A DNA stretch of 64,000 nucleotides from Arthrospira sp. PCC 9108 (GCA_016745315.1 CP066886.1:5952501-6016500); one strand, 5' to 3'; shown: positions 53,278 to 63,358, counted from the first letter of the stretch. Translations and numbers: made by a program. The notes: a model not told the origin generated them from the sequence alone.

Positions 53278-54330
53278 ATGGAAGTTCGTGGGATTTGGCT
53301 AACTACTACTGATAGCAGGGTTCTCTACTCTAGGGCGACTATTGCTGAAGCAATGGACTTTTTAGCCGACACAGGCTTTAATGTGGTGTTTCCAGTGGTT
53401 TGGAATAAAGGGGTCACTCTCTATAAATCTCAGGTGATGAGCCAAAAATTTGGCGTTGAGATTGATTTTTATGTTCGCGGACGTGACCCTCTCGCGGAAG
53501 TGATTGAGGAAGCCCATCGCGTCGGACTCAAGGTGATACCCTGGTTTGAGTATGGGTTTGCTAGTTCCTATCAACAGAATGGGGGCCGCATCCTTAACCA
53601 AAAACCTAACTGGTCGGCGATTAATTCCCAGGGGGGTATGGTGGTTAAAAATGGCTTTGAGTGGATGAATGCCTTTGATAGCGAAGTTCAGGACTTTATT
53701 ATGAGTCTGATTTTGGAGGTCGTCCGTAAATATAATATTGATGGCGTTCAAGGGGATGATCGACTCCCGGCTTTACCTTCGGAAGGGGGATATGATCAGC
53801 AAACGGTGCAGCGTTATGTCAAGGAGTTTGGCCGTCAACCTCCCCTACATCATAAGGACTCTCAATGGCTACAGTGGCGCGCTAATATTCTCACGGATTT
53901 TCTGGCGCGGATTAAACGAGAGGTTAAGGCGATTAAACCTAATTTGATTGTTTCTATGTCTCCCAGTGTTTATAGTTGGGGATTAAATGAATACCTCCAG
54001 GATTATATTGCTTGGATTGATCGGGATTTGGTAGATATGATTCACCCTCAACTTTACCGCCGCAATTTTTGGAGCTATAAGGGGTTAGTTGATCAGTTGG
54101 TTGATGTGCAATTCCGAGATTGGCAATTGCCTAAATTGTCCCCCGGAGTTTTGATTAAGGTGGGCTCCTACCGCATTAGTGCCGATGAACTCTTAAAGTC
54201 TATTGACTACAACCGACATCGCGGCGTAAAAGGAGAGGTTTTATTCTTTTATGAAGGACTCCGGGAAAATAATGATGAGTTGGCTAAAGCACTCCGCCGA
54301 GGACCTTATGCTACTCCCGCCCGGTTGTAG
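53278..54330 (+). CDS. Glycoside hydrolase-like protein (GHL10/DUF187 family)
   Basis: From ATG 53278 (GGAGGG just upstream) the 350-residue protein is a TIM-barrel glycosidase of the YngK/GHL10 type: EVRGIWLTTTDSRVLYS at the start, GFNVVFPVVWNKG, HRVGLKVIPWFEYGFASS, IDGVQGDDRLPALP and VDMIHPQLYRRNFWSY. Relatives act on cell-wall or other polysaccharides. No signal peptide is visible, so it may be cytosolic or exported without a classical signal. GTG 53245 gives a longer but less likely start. Confidence 0.88.
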   Translation: MEVRGIWLTTTDSRVLYSRATIAEAMDFLADTGFNVVFPVVWNKGVTLYKSQVMSQKFGVEIDFYVRGRDPLAEVIEEAHRVGLKVIPWFEYGFASSYQQNGGRILNQKPNWSAINSQGGMVVKNGFEWMNAFDSEVQDFIMSLILEVVRKYNIDGVQGDDRLPALPSEGGYDQQTVQRYVKEFGRQPPLHHKDSQWLQWRANILTDFLARIKREVKAIKPNLIVSMSPSVYSWGLNEYLQDYIAWIDRDLVDMIHPQLYRRNFWSYKGLVDQLVDVQFRDWQLPKLSPGVLIKVGSYRISADELLKSIDYNRHRGVKGEVLFFYEGLRENNDELAKALRRGPYATPARL

Positions 54331-54544
54331 ATGATATTGAATTGAACAAAACTGGCTATTTTCAGCAGAGATGACGCTATTTTGTGACGGCTTATTATGG
54401 GGATATTTAACCATAATTAAACGCTGTGACTTTAACTGCCTCTCTGTTGGATGATAGCTGCTGCTATTCCTTCGCCTCTATGAGAGGGGGTTGATGGCTC
54501 TCCTGATTGGTCAATATATGGTAATTAATCATTAGGATTGGGTT

Positions 54545-55387
54545 ATGTATGATAGCCAGGAAGTCAGCACAGAAACTCCCTTAGTTAGTGTGTGTATTCC
54601 TACTTACAATGGGAAGAGGTTTGTGGCGGAGGCTATTGCTAGTGTTTTATCTCAAACTTATTCCCGAATTGAGTTGATTATTTCTGATGATGATTCCACG
54701 GATGAAACGGTGGCGATCGCTCATTTTTTCCAGCAAAATTCATCCCAGGAAATTCGGGTAATTACTAATCATAATCAGCGGGGAATTGCCGGGAATTGTA
54801 ATCATTGTATTACCGAGGCTAAGGGTAAATATATTAAGTTCCTCTTTCAAGATGATTTGTTGGCTCCACAATGCGTCGAAAAAATGGTTGATTTGGCTGA
54901 AAAATACCCGGATATAGCCTTAGTTTTTTCCCGGCGAGAAATGTTTTTTGATCCAGGGTCAGAAACCGACCCCTATCTGATGATAGTTTATCAGGATTTC
55001 CAGAATTTGCCGGCGGGTTGGTCTCAATTACAACCTGTGCAATGGGGTAGAGATTTATTGTCAGATCCGCGATTATTGGAACATCCCATTAATAAAATTG
55101 GGGAACCAACTACGGTTTTACTCCGTGGGGAAGTATGCGATCGCTTAGGAGGATTTGACCCCCATTTAAACCAATTAGTTGATTTGGATTTATGGTGGCG
55201 AATTATGGCAGAATATCAGGTAGGTTTTATTGATGAAACCCTATCTTATTTTCGGTTACATCAGCATCAGAAAACCTATCAAAATATCCAGGAAGGCACA
55301 GATACAGATCTTAACTTTTTTGCCAAGGTTTCCTCTCATCCAGACTATAATTTTTTGCCGTTAAATCTCAGGCAAAAACTACATTAA
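54545..55387 (+). CDS. Family 2 glycosyltransferase
   Basis: The 280-residue GT-A enzyme begins with SVCIPTYNGKRFVAEAIASV and has the nucleotide-sugar motif ISDDDSTDET, the DXD-like region (FQDDLLAPQCVEKM) and the acceptor-site EF/DLDLWWRIMAE stretch. It transfers a sugar to an unknown acceptor in the cytoplasm or at the inner membrane. It precedes the RTX gene by 121 bases and lies near an O-GlcNAc transferase, so local protein or surface glycosylation is possible. Confidence 0.9.
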   Translation: MYDSQEVSTETPLVSVCIPTYNGKRFVAEAIASVLSQTYSRIELIISDDDSTDETVAIAHFFQQNSSQEIRVITNHNQRGIAGNCNHCITEAKGKYIKFLFQDDLLAPQCVEKMVDLAEKYPDIALVFSRREMFFDPGSETDPYLMIVYQDFQNLPAGWSQLQPVQWGRDLLSDPRLLEHPINKIGEPTTVLLRGEVCDRLGGFDPHLNQLVDLDLWWRIMAEYQVGFIDETLSYFRLHQHQKTYQNIQEGTDTDLNFFAKVSSHPDYNFLPLNLRQKLH

Positions 55388-55508
55388 ACCCGACAATTGA
55401 CATCAATCATAAGTCCCTCTCACCTCCCCGGAAACAAATAGATCAAGATTCTGTCAATCAACTTGGTAAACTTTCAGCAGATCTAATTTTGACAAGGAGT
55501 ACCAGATT

Positions 55509-56291
55509 ATGACCAGCTTTTTAACCCCTAGCGCTAACTTAGGTATATTCGGAGTTACTGCTTTGTTGGGTTCCCCTGGAGACGATATAATTTTTGCAAC
55601 TCCGGGTCAGGCTTTAGCCTTTCCTGACGGGATTTTGTTACTAGCGGGAAATGATAGCCTCCAAGCCTCTCATATCACCGATCCCTTACTGGTCAATGGC
55701 AACCAAGGCAATGATACCATTAGTGGGGGAAGCAATAATGATACACTGTTCGGGGGGCAAGGAGATGATTTCTTATATGGTGGACCCGGTAATGATCTCC
55801 TATTTGGAAATTTAGGGGATGATTTATTAGAAGGTGGTCCGGGAAATGATACCATTTATGGCGGTCAGGGAAATGACACGATCCGGGGAAATGATGGCGA
55901 TAATCTCTTATTTGGCGATTTGGGTAATGATTTTCTCTACGGCGGCGCGGGTCGCAATACCCTAATGGGTGGTGAGGGTGATGATATTTATTTCTTAGAC
56001 CCCATACATAGGAGTTCACAACTGCGAGATGTTGATGAAATTCGCGGTTTTAATGTGGTCAATAATCCGTTTTTTGGTGATAAAATTGCTGTCCCCGTGG
56101 GCACTCGCATTGATGAATTGAGTTTAGAACGCGATCGCCCTGATTTGCGCCCCAGCCAAAATGATGTCAATGGTAACGGCTTAAATGACATTATTCTTGA
56201 GTTGGAAAATGGGGATTTTCTGGGGGTTCTGATTAACGATGGCAACCTGCCGCGACGGTTGCTCCTGGATATCGATTTTATTTTCATCTAA
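55509..56291 (+). CDS. RTX calcium-binding (hemolysin-type) protein
   Basis: The 260-residue protein has about ten nonapeptide repeats of the GGxGxDxxx type between residues 60 and 160 (for example GGQGDDFLYGGPGNDLLFGN). These bind calcium in a parallel beta roll. A C-terminal domain (EIRGFNVVNNPFFGDKIAVP, then ILELENGDFLGVLIND) follows. It lacks a Sec signal, as RTX proteins exported by type I systems do; the DevBCA-type exporter in the window is not a type I RTX exporter. AAGGAG precedes the ATG. Probably an exported surface protein. Confidence 0.9.
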   Translation: MTSFLTPSANLGIFGVTALLGSPGDDIIFATPGQALAFPDGILLLAGNDSLQASHITDPLLVNGNQGNDTISGGSNNDTLFGGQGDDFLYGGPGNDLLFGNLGDDLLEGGPGNDTIYGGQGNDTIRGNDGDNLLFGDLGNDFLYGGAGRNTLMGGEGDDIYFLDPIHRSSQLRDVDEIRGFNVVNNPFFGDKIAVPVGTRIDELSLERDRPDLRPSQNDVNGNGLNDIILELENGDFLGVLINDGNLPRRLLLDIDFIFI

Positions 56292-56375
56292 AATGGGTTA
56301 AAATAGCGGTTAACTTGGGAAGTCTCTCGAATTGATTGGAGTCAACCCCCAAAATCCTCAAACCAGGTGTTTAAT

Positions 56376-57368
56376 ATGGATAACCATGCCAAGCCCAGCG
56401 TTTTTAGATCCCCGAAAATAGTCCGGTTTTGTTTTGGCGCGATGCTGTTATTAATGGGAACAACCGCCACCCAGGCGACAGCTACAGCAGAGGTAATTAC
56501 TAAAATTCAGGAACTCGGTAGCGATAACCGACAGCATCGACTAGCGGCGGTGAAAGTGTTAAAACAAATGGGGTCTACGGTGGTTCCGGTTTTGCTGGAA
56601 GCCTTAGAAGACCCAGACCCGGCTATCCGTCGCAGCGCCGCCTATGGTTTGGGGGTAATGGGTTTACAGGACTCTGATACGATCGCCGCTTTGCTATCTC
56701 ACCTCAAAGACCCTGACCCGGCGGTGAGAATGGATGTGGCCGTTGCGCTTCAGCAATTGGGACCGGCTTCTGATCAGATCCAAAAAACGGCGATCGCCGA
56801 TTTTATCGAAGCCCTCAACCATGAAGATAAGGCGGTTAGGGAAGGGGCAACTTTTGCCTTGGGAACCCTAGGAAAAGAAGCAGCCCCGGCGATCGCTCAG
56901 TTAATTGCTGCCCTCAAAGATAGTGATGAGGAAGTGAGGATTAGCGCCGCTATCGCCCTCCGGCGCATCGGTTCTCCGGCGGTTCCTGCCCTCACTAAGG
57001 CACTTACGGACGCGGATATGCAAGTTCGCACCAAAGCGGCTTTCGCCCTCGGTAAGATTGAATCAGCCCTGATTCCGGCTATGACCGCTGCCCTGGAAAA
57101 TAGCGATCGCCAACTGCATCAGAATGTGGCTAAATCCCCGGAAAAGACCGCCAATCGAAGGGTTGAGGCTAATCGGCCCTTTCCGGTCGGTTCTCAGCCT
57201 ATCCGCCCTAACACCAGTCCGAGTCCTTCCCCTATAGGTTCTCAGCCTATCCGCCCTAACTCCAGTCTCCGTCGGTCTCCTGGGGGGGCTCGGCTTATCC
57301 CCCTAACCAGCAAATCTAGCAATTCTACCGTTGGCTATCTGTCCCCCTCCAGAGGGCTGCATCACTAA
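56376..57368 (+). CDS. HEAT-repeat protein with export segment
   Basis: From ATG 56376 the 330-residue protein has a hydrophobic N-terminal segment (FCFGAMLLLMGTTATQATA) that looks like a signal, then about five PBS-lyase-type HEAT repeats (residues 40-230; for example LLEALEDPDPAIRRSAAYGL and ALKDSDEEVRISAAIALRRI), and a low-complexity Pro/Ser/Arg tail with a duplicated GSQPIRPN motif. It is likely a periplasmic scaffold. It ends eight bases before the O-GlcNAc transferase-like gene, so the two are probably cotranscribed. Confidence 0.85.
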   Translation: MDNHAKPSVFRSPKIVRFCFGAMLLLMGTTATQATATAEVITKIQELGSDNRQHRLAAVKVLKQMGSTVVPVLLEALEDPDPAIRRSAAYGLGVMGLQDSDTIAALLSHLKDPDPAVRMDVAVALQQLGPASDQIQKTAIADFIEALNHEDKAVREGATFALGTLGKEAAPAIAQLIAALKDSDEEVRISAAIALRRIGSPAVPALTKALTDADMQVRTKAAFALGKIESALIPAMTAALENSDRQLHQNVAKSPEKTANRRVEANRPFPVGSQPIRPNTSPSPSPIGSQPIRPNSSLRRSPGGARLIPLTSKSSNSTVGYLSPSRGLHH

Positions 57369-57376
57369 TACCAATC

Positions 57377-59392
57377 ATGACGGATAAAATGATTTCTCCT
57401 GATGTTGAGTTGGCGACTTTTCATTGTCAGTTAGGGTCGCAATTCCTGGAGTTAGGACAGTTAGCGGCGGCGGAGTCTGAATATCAAAAAGCGATCGCTA
57501 TTTGTCCAGGTCTGACTAATGCTTACTTGGGCTATGGTGCTTTATTGTTGTTGCAAAATCAACCACAACAGGCTATAAACACCTATGAAAAAGCACTCCA
57601 ATACACCAGCACCCCGGAAATTCTGTCAGCCCTAGGGTTGGCTTGGGTAGCCCTAGGAAATGAAACCCAAGGCTATTATTATCTAGGATTATCAGCCTAT
57701 TATAGTTGTGACTATAAAACAGCTATTGACTACTATAATCAGTATCTGGCAAATTGTCAAGATTATCAATCATCTATTCATCTGGAAGTTAACCTCAACC
57801 TGGGAGACTGTTATCAACGGCTAAATCAATATAATGATGCAGCAGCCATTTATCGCCGTTTGATTGATGAATTTCCTCAAGTGGTGGAAGTCTATCTTAA
57901 CTTGATTTTATCATTGTCAGAAATCGGCGCAATTGCAGAAGCTATAAGTTGGGCGACTGTGGCTGTTAAGAATTTTCCTGATCAGATTTCTCTGAAGTTT
58001 GCCAAATTGCGATTATTTCCGATTCTCTACAATAACACTGCGGAAATTTTCGCCTCTCGACAAGGGTTTGCACAAGACCTCAAAGGGATTATTAACCAAG
58101 CCTCTATTTTTGATAATGCTACCCTCCAGGCTATGGGGGAAGGTACAAATTTTTACCTGCAATATCAGGGGGATGAACAGTTATTTAAAGGTAGTTTGTC
58201 TGAAAAGAACTTACAGCGCCAATATGGGGATTTTTTACATCGGGTAATGGTCGCCCACTATCCCGAATGGGGAGAAACACCGCCCCCTAGACTGAGGGGA
58301 AAATCTGATAAAATTAGAGTTGGTTATATCTGTTCTTTTTTACAATGGCACACAGTGGGGAATCTCTTTTTAGGATGGGTGAAAAATAGCGATCGCCAAA
58401 AGTTTCAGGTCTACTGTTATTATACCGGACAGGAAGCCGACCAGATTACAGATTTATATCAACAATATTCGGAGAAATTCTATCATATCTATAATAACAT
58501 TGAACAAGTCAGCCAACAAATTTATAGCGATCGCCTGGATATTCTGGTATTTTTAGAGTTGGGAATGTGTCCCCAAACCCTACAAATAGCCGGATTAAAA
58601 CTCGCCCCTATTTATTGTGCTACCTGGGGACATCCAACCACCACAGGATTACCAACTATCGATTATTTTATCTCCGCTGAATTGCTGGAACCTGCTAACG
58701 CCCAAACTTACTACAACGAACATTTAATTTGTTTACCTAATTTAGGGATTTACCTAGACCAGCCATCATTTCCCCCCTCGGCAAAATCTCGGTCAGATTG
58801 GCAGATGTCCGACCATGATATCATCTATTTATCCTGTCAGTCTCTGTTTAAATATTTACCCAGATATGATGATATTTATGGTAAAATTGCCCAAGGGGTA
58901 AATCAAGCTAAATTTGTATTTATCTCCCATTGGTATCAGGAAGTTACCGCCAAATTCCAAAAGCGTCTGTATGCTGCTTTTGACAAATTTGGTTTGTCGG
59001 GTGAAGATTACTGTCTATTTTTGCCTCGCTTAAATTATGCCGAATATCTGCAATTACAGAGTTTGGCTGATGTGGGTTTAGATACGTTTCAGTTTACCGG
59101 ATTTGCTACTACTTTAGATGCGATCGCTGCTAATTTACCCCTAGTTACTCATCAGGGGGAAATCATGAGAAGTCGCCAGTCAGCGGGGATTTTACGGCGC
59201 TTAGGAGTTACTGAAACCATCGCTTCTTCCGAAAGCGAATATATAGAAATTGCCGTTAAATTAGGGTTAGACCCAGAAACCCGAACCGCCATTAAACAGA
59301 AAATCCAAAACCATCGATTTCGTCTCTATCATGACCTACAAGGTCTGCAAGGCTTAGAAGAATTTTATCAAAATTGTGTCCCGGTTAAATAG
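57377..59392 (+). CDS. TPR protein with SPINDLY-type O-GlcNAc transferase domain
   Basis: The 671-residue protein has TPR repeats over residues 10-250 (for example QLAAAESEYQKAIAICPGLT) and a GT41-like catalytic part from about 310: IRVGYICSFLQWHTVGNLFL, CATWGHPTTTGLPTIDYFIS and FTGFATTLDAIAANLPLVTH, the UDP-sugar-binding features of O-GlcNAc transferase and SPINDLY. It could glycosylate proteins on Ser/Thr in the cytosol. Related cyanobacterial genes lie near HEAT-repeat and glycan genes. The sugar (GlcNAc or fucose) cannot be told from sequence. Confidence 0.9.
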   Translation: MTDKMISPDVELATFHCQLGSQFLELGQLAAAESEYQKAIAICPGLTNAYLGYGALLLLQNQPQQAINTYEKALQYTSTPEILSALGLAWVALGNETQGYYYLGLSAYYSCDYKTAIDYYNQYLANCQDYQSSIHLEVNLNLGDCYQRLNQYNDAAAIYRRLIDEFPQVVEVYLNLILSLSEIGAIAEAISWATVAVKNFPDQISLKFAKLRLFPILYNNTAEIFASRQGFAQDLKGIINQASIFDNATLQAMGEGTNFYLQYQGDEQLFKGSLSEKNLQRQYGDFLHRVMVAHYPEWGETPPPRLRGKSDKIRVGYICSFLQWHTVGNLFLGWVKNSDRQKFQVYCYYTGQEADQITDLYQQYSEKFYHIYNNIEQVSQQIYSDRLDILVFLELGMCPQTLQIAGLKLAPIYCATWGHPTTTGLPTIDYFISAELLEPANAQTYYNEHLICLPNLGIYLDQPSFPPSAKSRSDWQMSDHDIIYLSCQSLFKYLPRYDDIYGKIAQGVNQAKFVFISHWYQEVTAKFQKRLYAAFDKFGLSGEDYCLFLPRLNYAEYLQLQSLADVGLDTFQFTGFATTLDAIAANLPLVTHQGEIMRSRQSAGILRRLGVTETIASSESEYIEIAVKLGLDPETRTAIKQKIQNHRFRLYHDLQGLQGLEEFYQNCVPVK

Positions 59393-59453
59393 TCTAATTT
59401 TGCCGTAGGGTTTATTATAGTTAAATGTCAAAATTTGCGAGTGATATAATTAT

Positions 59454-59942
59454 ATGGGTTCGTCAATTTTAGTTAATTTAAGGGAGGCATTTTTAATCGC
59501 CCCAGGATTTTGGGAAAGTTGCCTTAATCCTAAATTAGGTAATTGGTGTAAATTGGTAGAAGGAATAGACCGCAGTCAGACTGATGGTTATTCCATTGAG
59601 GGACCCTTTGTGAGTCAAATTGACCAATCAGCTTTACAGGTTCCAGGATTATATCTTTATTGTCAAAAAGGAAGGCGAAAACGGGGAAATTGCGATCGCT
59701 TATATACCCTCTTTGTTTTGGAACCTGACGGGACGGTGAAAGTAATTAATGAAATGAAAACCGCCAGCCGCGACTGGGCGATTGAATTATGGCCGCCAAT
59801 AGAAGCCTATTTTAATAGTCAAACCCAGTCCCTAGAAAAACGCCGTCAACAGTTATTGGCTGAAATTGAATCTTTGGAATTTCAACTGAGTCAGCGGCGG
59901 TCAGAATTATTAGCTTTAGAAACTAATTATGACGGGGAATAA
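59454..59942 (+). CDS. Hypothetical protein with C-terminal coiled coil
   Basis: The 162-residue protein has a globular part (VNLREAFLIAPGFWESCLNP, then LYLYCQKGRRKRGNCDRLYT) and a C-terminal coiled coil (SLEKRRQQLLAEIESLEFQL). Three Cys residues lie in the globular part. I recognise no family. It follows the O-GlcNAc transferase-like gene by 61 bases on the same strand and converges on devA with a three-base gap. Confidence 0.65.
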   Translation: MGSSILVNLREAFLIAPGFWESCLNPKLGNWCKLVEGIDRSQTDGYSIEGPFVSQIDQSALQVPGLYLYCQKGRRKRGNCDRLYTLFVLEPDGTVKVINEMKTASRDWAIELWPPIEAYFNSQTQSLEKRRQQLLAEIESLEFQLSQRRSELLALETNYDGE

Positions 59943-59945
59943 CAG

Positions 59946-60680
59946 CTAACGGAGACTAGAGGTTAGCTTTCCGTCTTCCATGGTAACAATGCGATCGGCA
60001 ATATCCAAAATACGGTTATCATGGGTAACTAATAAGATAGTACAACCCTGTTCTTTTGCTAATTTTTGCATTAAATTAACTACCTCCCGTCCCGATTTAC
60101 TATCGAGGGCGGCGGTGGGTTCATCGGCTAAAACAATAGGGGGATGGCTAACTAAAGCCCTAGCAATAGCTACCCGTTGCTTTTGTCCCCCAGATAGATC
60201 TTCTGGGTAATAATTAAGGCGATCGCCTAGTCCAACTTCTGTTAATATTTCAGCAGCATGGTGGCGCATTTCCTCCCTGGAAAAAGTGCCGTGCATTTCT
60301 AAACCCATCCTCACATTTTGCCAAGCTGTTAAACTGCGGTGAAGGTTATGGGCTTGGAAAATATAGCCAATTTGGCGGCGAATCATTACTAACTGATTAT
60401 CCTTAGCCCCACAAATTTCTTGATTTAAGATTTTTAAACTGCCAAAATGAGGCGATCGCAAAGCACCCACTAAGGTCAAAAGTGTAGTTTTTCCTGACCC
60501 AGAAGGCCCGGTCATTATCACAATCTCTCCCGATTTAATCTCCAAATTAATATCAAACAAAACCTGCTTTTTTAAATGACCATCACCAAAATAATGATTC
60601 AATCCGGCAATTACAATCACCGAATTTGTGCCGGTTTCTGAAAAACTTGCATTGATAATATTCGCCGCATTCATAATCAT
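59946..60680 (-). CDS. devA: DevA-type ABC exporter ATP-binding protein
   Basis: The 244-residue ATPase has Walker A GPSGSGKTTLL, the Q-loop in IGYIFQAHNLH, signature DLSGGQKQRVAIARAL and Walker B IVLADEPTAALD. It is closest to DevA/MacB-type ATPases. In heterocyst formers DevBCA exports glycolipids; Arthrospira lacks heterocysts, so the cargo here must differ. It is the last gene of devB-devC-devA, preceded by devC with a 43-base gap. Confidence 0.92.
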   Translation of the reverse strand: MIMNAANIINASFSETGTNSVIVIAGLNHYFGDGHLKKQVLFDINLEIKSGEIVIMTGPSGSGKTTLLTLVGALRSPHFGSLKILNQEICGAKDNQLVMIRRQIGYIFQAHNLHRSLTAWQNVRMGLEMHGTFSREEMRHHAAEILTEVGLGDRLNYYPEDLSGGQKQRVAIARALVSHPPIVLADEPTAALDSKSGREVVNLMQKLAKEQGCTILLVTHDNRILDIADRIVTMEDGKLTSSLR

Positions 60681-60723
60681 CTTCCTTGGTTTTACCCCCT
60701 AATTGACAACCCCTGATCTGAAT

Positions 60724-61911
60724 CTAAAAAATATCAGCCGGGTCAGCCGCCTGAAGTTTGCGGGTAGCTATAGCCCCTGATATGGTACACATAATAATTG
60801 TCAAAATAAATACTTGAACCGCCCTAAATAAAGTAATATAAACAGGCAAATTTGTAGCATTTCTAGTGATGGCATATAAGCCAATAGAAATACCCAATCC
60901 CGGCCCAAAACCCAATAAGGATAAAATCAAAGCCTCCTCAAACACAATTGACAATAAATAAATAGTTCGATAACCCATAGCTTTAAAAGTGGCGTATTCA
61001 GCCAAATGAGAAGCGACATCAGTTGACAATACCTGATAAACAATAATGGTTCCCACGACAAAACCCATTGCTACTCCTAAATTAAACACAAAACCAACAG
61101 GAGTATTAGCTGTCCAATAATTCTTTTCAAATTGGATAAATTCAGCCTTAGTTAATACCCGCACATCATCGGAGGGTAAATGAGCTTTTAACAGAGCTTG
61201 AATTTCCAAAATGTCCGCCCCTAATTCTACTTTAATTAAACCTATATTAATACTGCTGGCTTGTTGTTTGGGCATCAGGCGCAAAAAGTTTTGATCACTG
61301 GTCATCAAACTACCATCAGCGGCAAAAGATGCCCCCAGTTCAAATAAACCAGCAATGGTAATAGTGCGGCGTTCAATTTCGGTTGTCACCCTTTCTCCCC
61401 GGTCTATAGATATGATCGCCTCTTGATAGTTTCCCCTAGCTTCCCGGTCAAATAAAACCCGATCTGGTAATTTAATATCTGGTAAATTTGGATGATTTAT
61501 GATAAAATTAAAAGCGGGTTTATCTGGATTAAATCCCAACAGCAAAATCGCGGTTTCTTTCTGGGTTTGGGGATTTTTCCAAGTTTTGAGAGCCACATAA
61601 ACAGGTTCCACTGACTCGACCCCCGGCACATTCATCGCCTGATAAAGTCGGCGACGGGTGAAAGTAGACATACGGGTTAAGTTCAAAGCCTGGGGACTAA
61701 CTAACACTAAATCTGCTTCTAAGGCTCTATGAAGGCGAGTATTACTATTATATAATGCTGTCTGAAATCCTAACTGCATAAACATCAAAATATCAGCAAA
61801 GGCAATACCAGCGATCGCCACGAACATCCTACCCTTATCATGGGTTAACTGTAACCATCCTAAAGGAGTCCGTCTCGCTAATTGTTGTAAAGGCTGCATC
61901 AATTTAATCAT
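60724..61911 (-). CDS. devC: DevC-type ABC exporter permease
   Basis: The 395-residue permease is of the FtsX/MacB type: one N-terminal membrane helix (MFVAIAGIAFADILMFMQLG), a large outer domain (about residues 60-260), and three C-terminal helices (VGFVFNLGVAMGFVVGTIIV, ALILSLLGFGPGLGISIGLY and VFILTIIMCTISGAIA). Its start overlaps the devB stop in an ATGA, so translation is coupled. The arrangement matches DevC of cyanobacterial glycolipid or drug exporters. Confidence 0.92.
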   Translation of the reverse strand: MIKLMQPLQQLARRTPLGWLQLTHDKGRMFVAIAGIAFADILMFMQLGFQTALYNSNTRLHRALEADLVLVSPQALNLTRMSTFTRRRLYQAMNVPGVESVEPVYVALKTWKNPQTQKETAILLLGFNPDKPAFNFIINHPNLPDIKLPDRVLFDREARGNYQEAIISIDRGERVTTEIERRTITIAGLFELGASFAADGSLMTSDQNFLRLMPKQQASSINIGLIKVELGADILEIQALLKAHLPSDDVRVLTKAEFIQFEKNYWTANTPVGFVFNLGVAMGFVVGTIIVYQVLSTDVASHLAEYATFKAMGYRTIYLLSIVFEEALILSLLGFGPGLGISIGLYAITRNATNLPVYITLFRAVQVFILTIIMCTISGAIATRKLQAADPADIF

Positions 61912-63320
61912 GGTTCAATTACCACTAATACTTGTAAATTAGTTAACCCAGCTCCTCTCTGGCTGGCAGTTTTATCTAAACGTATACGCACTTCTACAAC
62001 CCGGCTATCAATATTAGCAGAAGGGTCAGCATTAATCACATCTTGCCGTTGAATTTGTAAACCTACGCGATCCACAATTCCCGATAATTCTCCCTCTAAA
62101 GCTGCACTGGTAATCCGGGCAGATTGTCCAATTTTAACCCGGTGAATATCACTTTGATAAACTTCAGCGATCGCCACCATTTGCCGAGTTTCTCCCAGTT
62201 CCACAATGCCCAAATTATCAATTATTTCTCCAGGGTAAGCATGAATCTTTAAAATCTGCCCATTTCTAGGGGCAATAATTTCAGCTAAAGCCAAATCTGC
62301 CTCGGCTTGTCTTAATGCAGCTTGGGCTGATCTTACCTCTGCTTCTGCTACTGCAATATCCACAGGTCGCACCTCCGCCTGGGCGGTTAAAGTAGCCATA
62401 GCTTCCCTAATCTGTTGCGTCCCTCCCCGATCCATACCATCTAAATTAGCCTTAGCTTCCTCAATTTGCTGTTGTTTAGCTAACTGAATTTGGGTTAATT
62501 GAGCCTGGGTTTCTTGAATTTGCTGGTTATAAGTATTTTCAATGCGAATTAAATTAAACCGTGCCTCCTGTAGCTGTTCTTCTGTGGTTATCCTGTGCAG
62601 CCGTTTTAAATTCCATAACTCCTCGGAAATTGCCCCCTGTTGATGCAATTCCTGATAGCGACGTTCATCATTTACAGCATTGTTATATTCAGCCTCAATG
62701 CGGTTAATTGTTGCCTGTGCCACCTGCCATTCCCCCTGTTTTTGAGCCTGTAAACGGGCGATTTTGGCTTCTGTTGCTACAATATCGGTGCTGCGTTCGG
62801 TCTCTAAACGGGCGATCATGGCCTGTCCGGCTTCGATATTCGTTAGTCTTTCGGTCTCTAGGCGGGCGATCGTAGCCCTAGCCGCTTCGAGTTCCCCAAT
62901 TTTCGCCCCCGCCTTAATTTGCTCGAGTTTGGCTGTTGCTAAACCGACCTGCTCCTGAGCCTTTTCTATGGCCGCTAGAAGGCGATCGCGACTATCTAAA
63001 ATGGCGATCGCATCCCCCTCCTGCACCCAGTCCCCCTCCTGGACTAGCAACTGCTGAATTAGGTTATTTTCCATCCCACCGGCAGCCGAAATTGAGATCA
63101 CCTCCCCTTCAGGTTCCAATCGCCCCAAAGCGGTTACCTTGATTGATACGGGTAGACTAGCTACCGCTAAGGGCATTTCCTGGCTTTCTTGGGTAGACTG
63201 CCAAAACATATAGCTAGCAACACTTCCTAACCCTACAGTGGCAACCATTGCCCAGGTGCTGATCCGGCGACCTAGGAAACCAGTTGAGGTGAAATCGCTG
63301 GTGCTGTGGGACTGTAACAT
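61908..63320 (-). CDS. devB: DevB-type membrane-fusion subunit
   Basis: The 470-residue HlyD-family adaptor has one N-terminal membrane helix (WAMVATVGLGSVASYMFW), a split biotinyl-lipoyl domain (VKVTALGRLEPEGEVISISA and later EIIAPRNGQILKIHAYPGEI) and a very long helical hairpin with repeated ARLETERS-type coils (residues 130-310). It would bridge the inner-membrane exporter to an outer-membrane TolC channel. It is the first gene of the devBCA operon, and its start region faces a tetR gene. Confidence 0.93.
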   Translation of the reverse strand: MLQSHSTSDFTSTGFLGRRISTWAMVATVGLGSVASYMFWQSTQESQEMPLAVASLPVSIKVTALGRLEPEGEVISISAAGGMENNLIQQLLVQEGDWVQEGDAIAILDSRDRLLAAIEKAQEQVGLATAKLEQIKAGAKIGELEAARATIARLETERLTNIEAGQAMIARLETERSTDIVATEAKIARLQAQKQGEWQVAQATINRIEAEYNNAVNDERRYQELHQQGAISEELWNLKRLHRITTEEQLQEARFNLIRIENTYNQQIQETQAQLTQIQLAKQQQIEEAKANLDGMDRGGTQQIREAMATLTAQAEVRPVDIAVAEAEVRSAQAALRQAEADLALAEIIAPRNGQILKIHAYPGEIIDNLGIVELGETRQMVAIAEVYQSDIHRVKIGQSARITSAALEGELSGIVDRVGLQIQRQDVINADPSANIDSRVVEVRIRLDKTASQRGAGLTNLQVLVVIEP

Positions 63321-63343
63321 AACATATCTCTCCCCATAATTAA

Positions 63344-63358
63344 ACTAGACTGTTTAGT
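63344..63358. promoter_or_regulatory. Palindromic operator, site 1
   Basis: ACTAGACTGTTTAGT is a near-perfect palindrome (ACTAAAC-N-GTTTAGT with one mismatch) 24 bases before the devB start. It lies between divergent devB and tetR, where a TetR-type repressor would bind. Confidence 0.75.
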
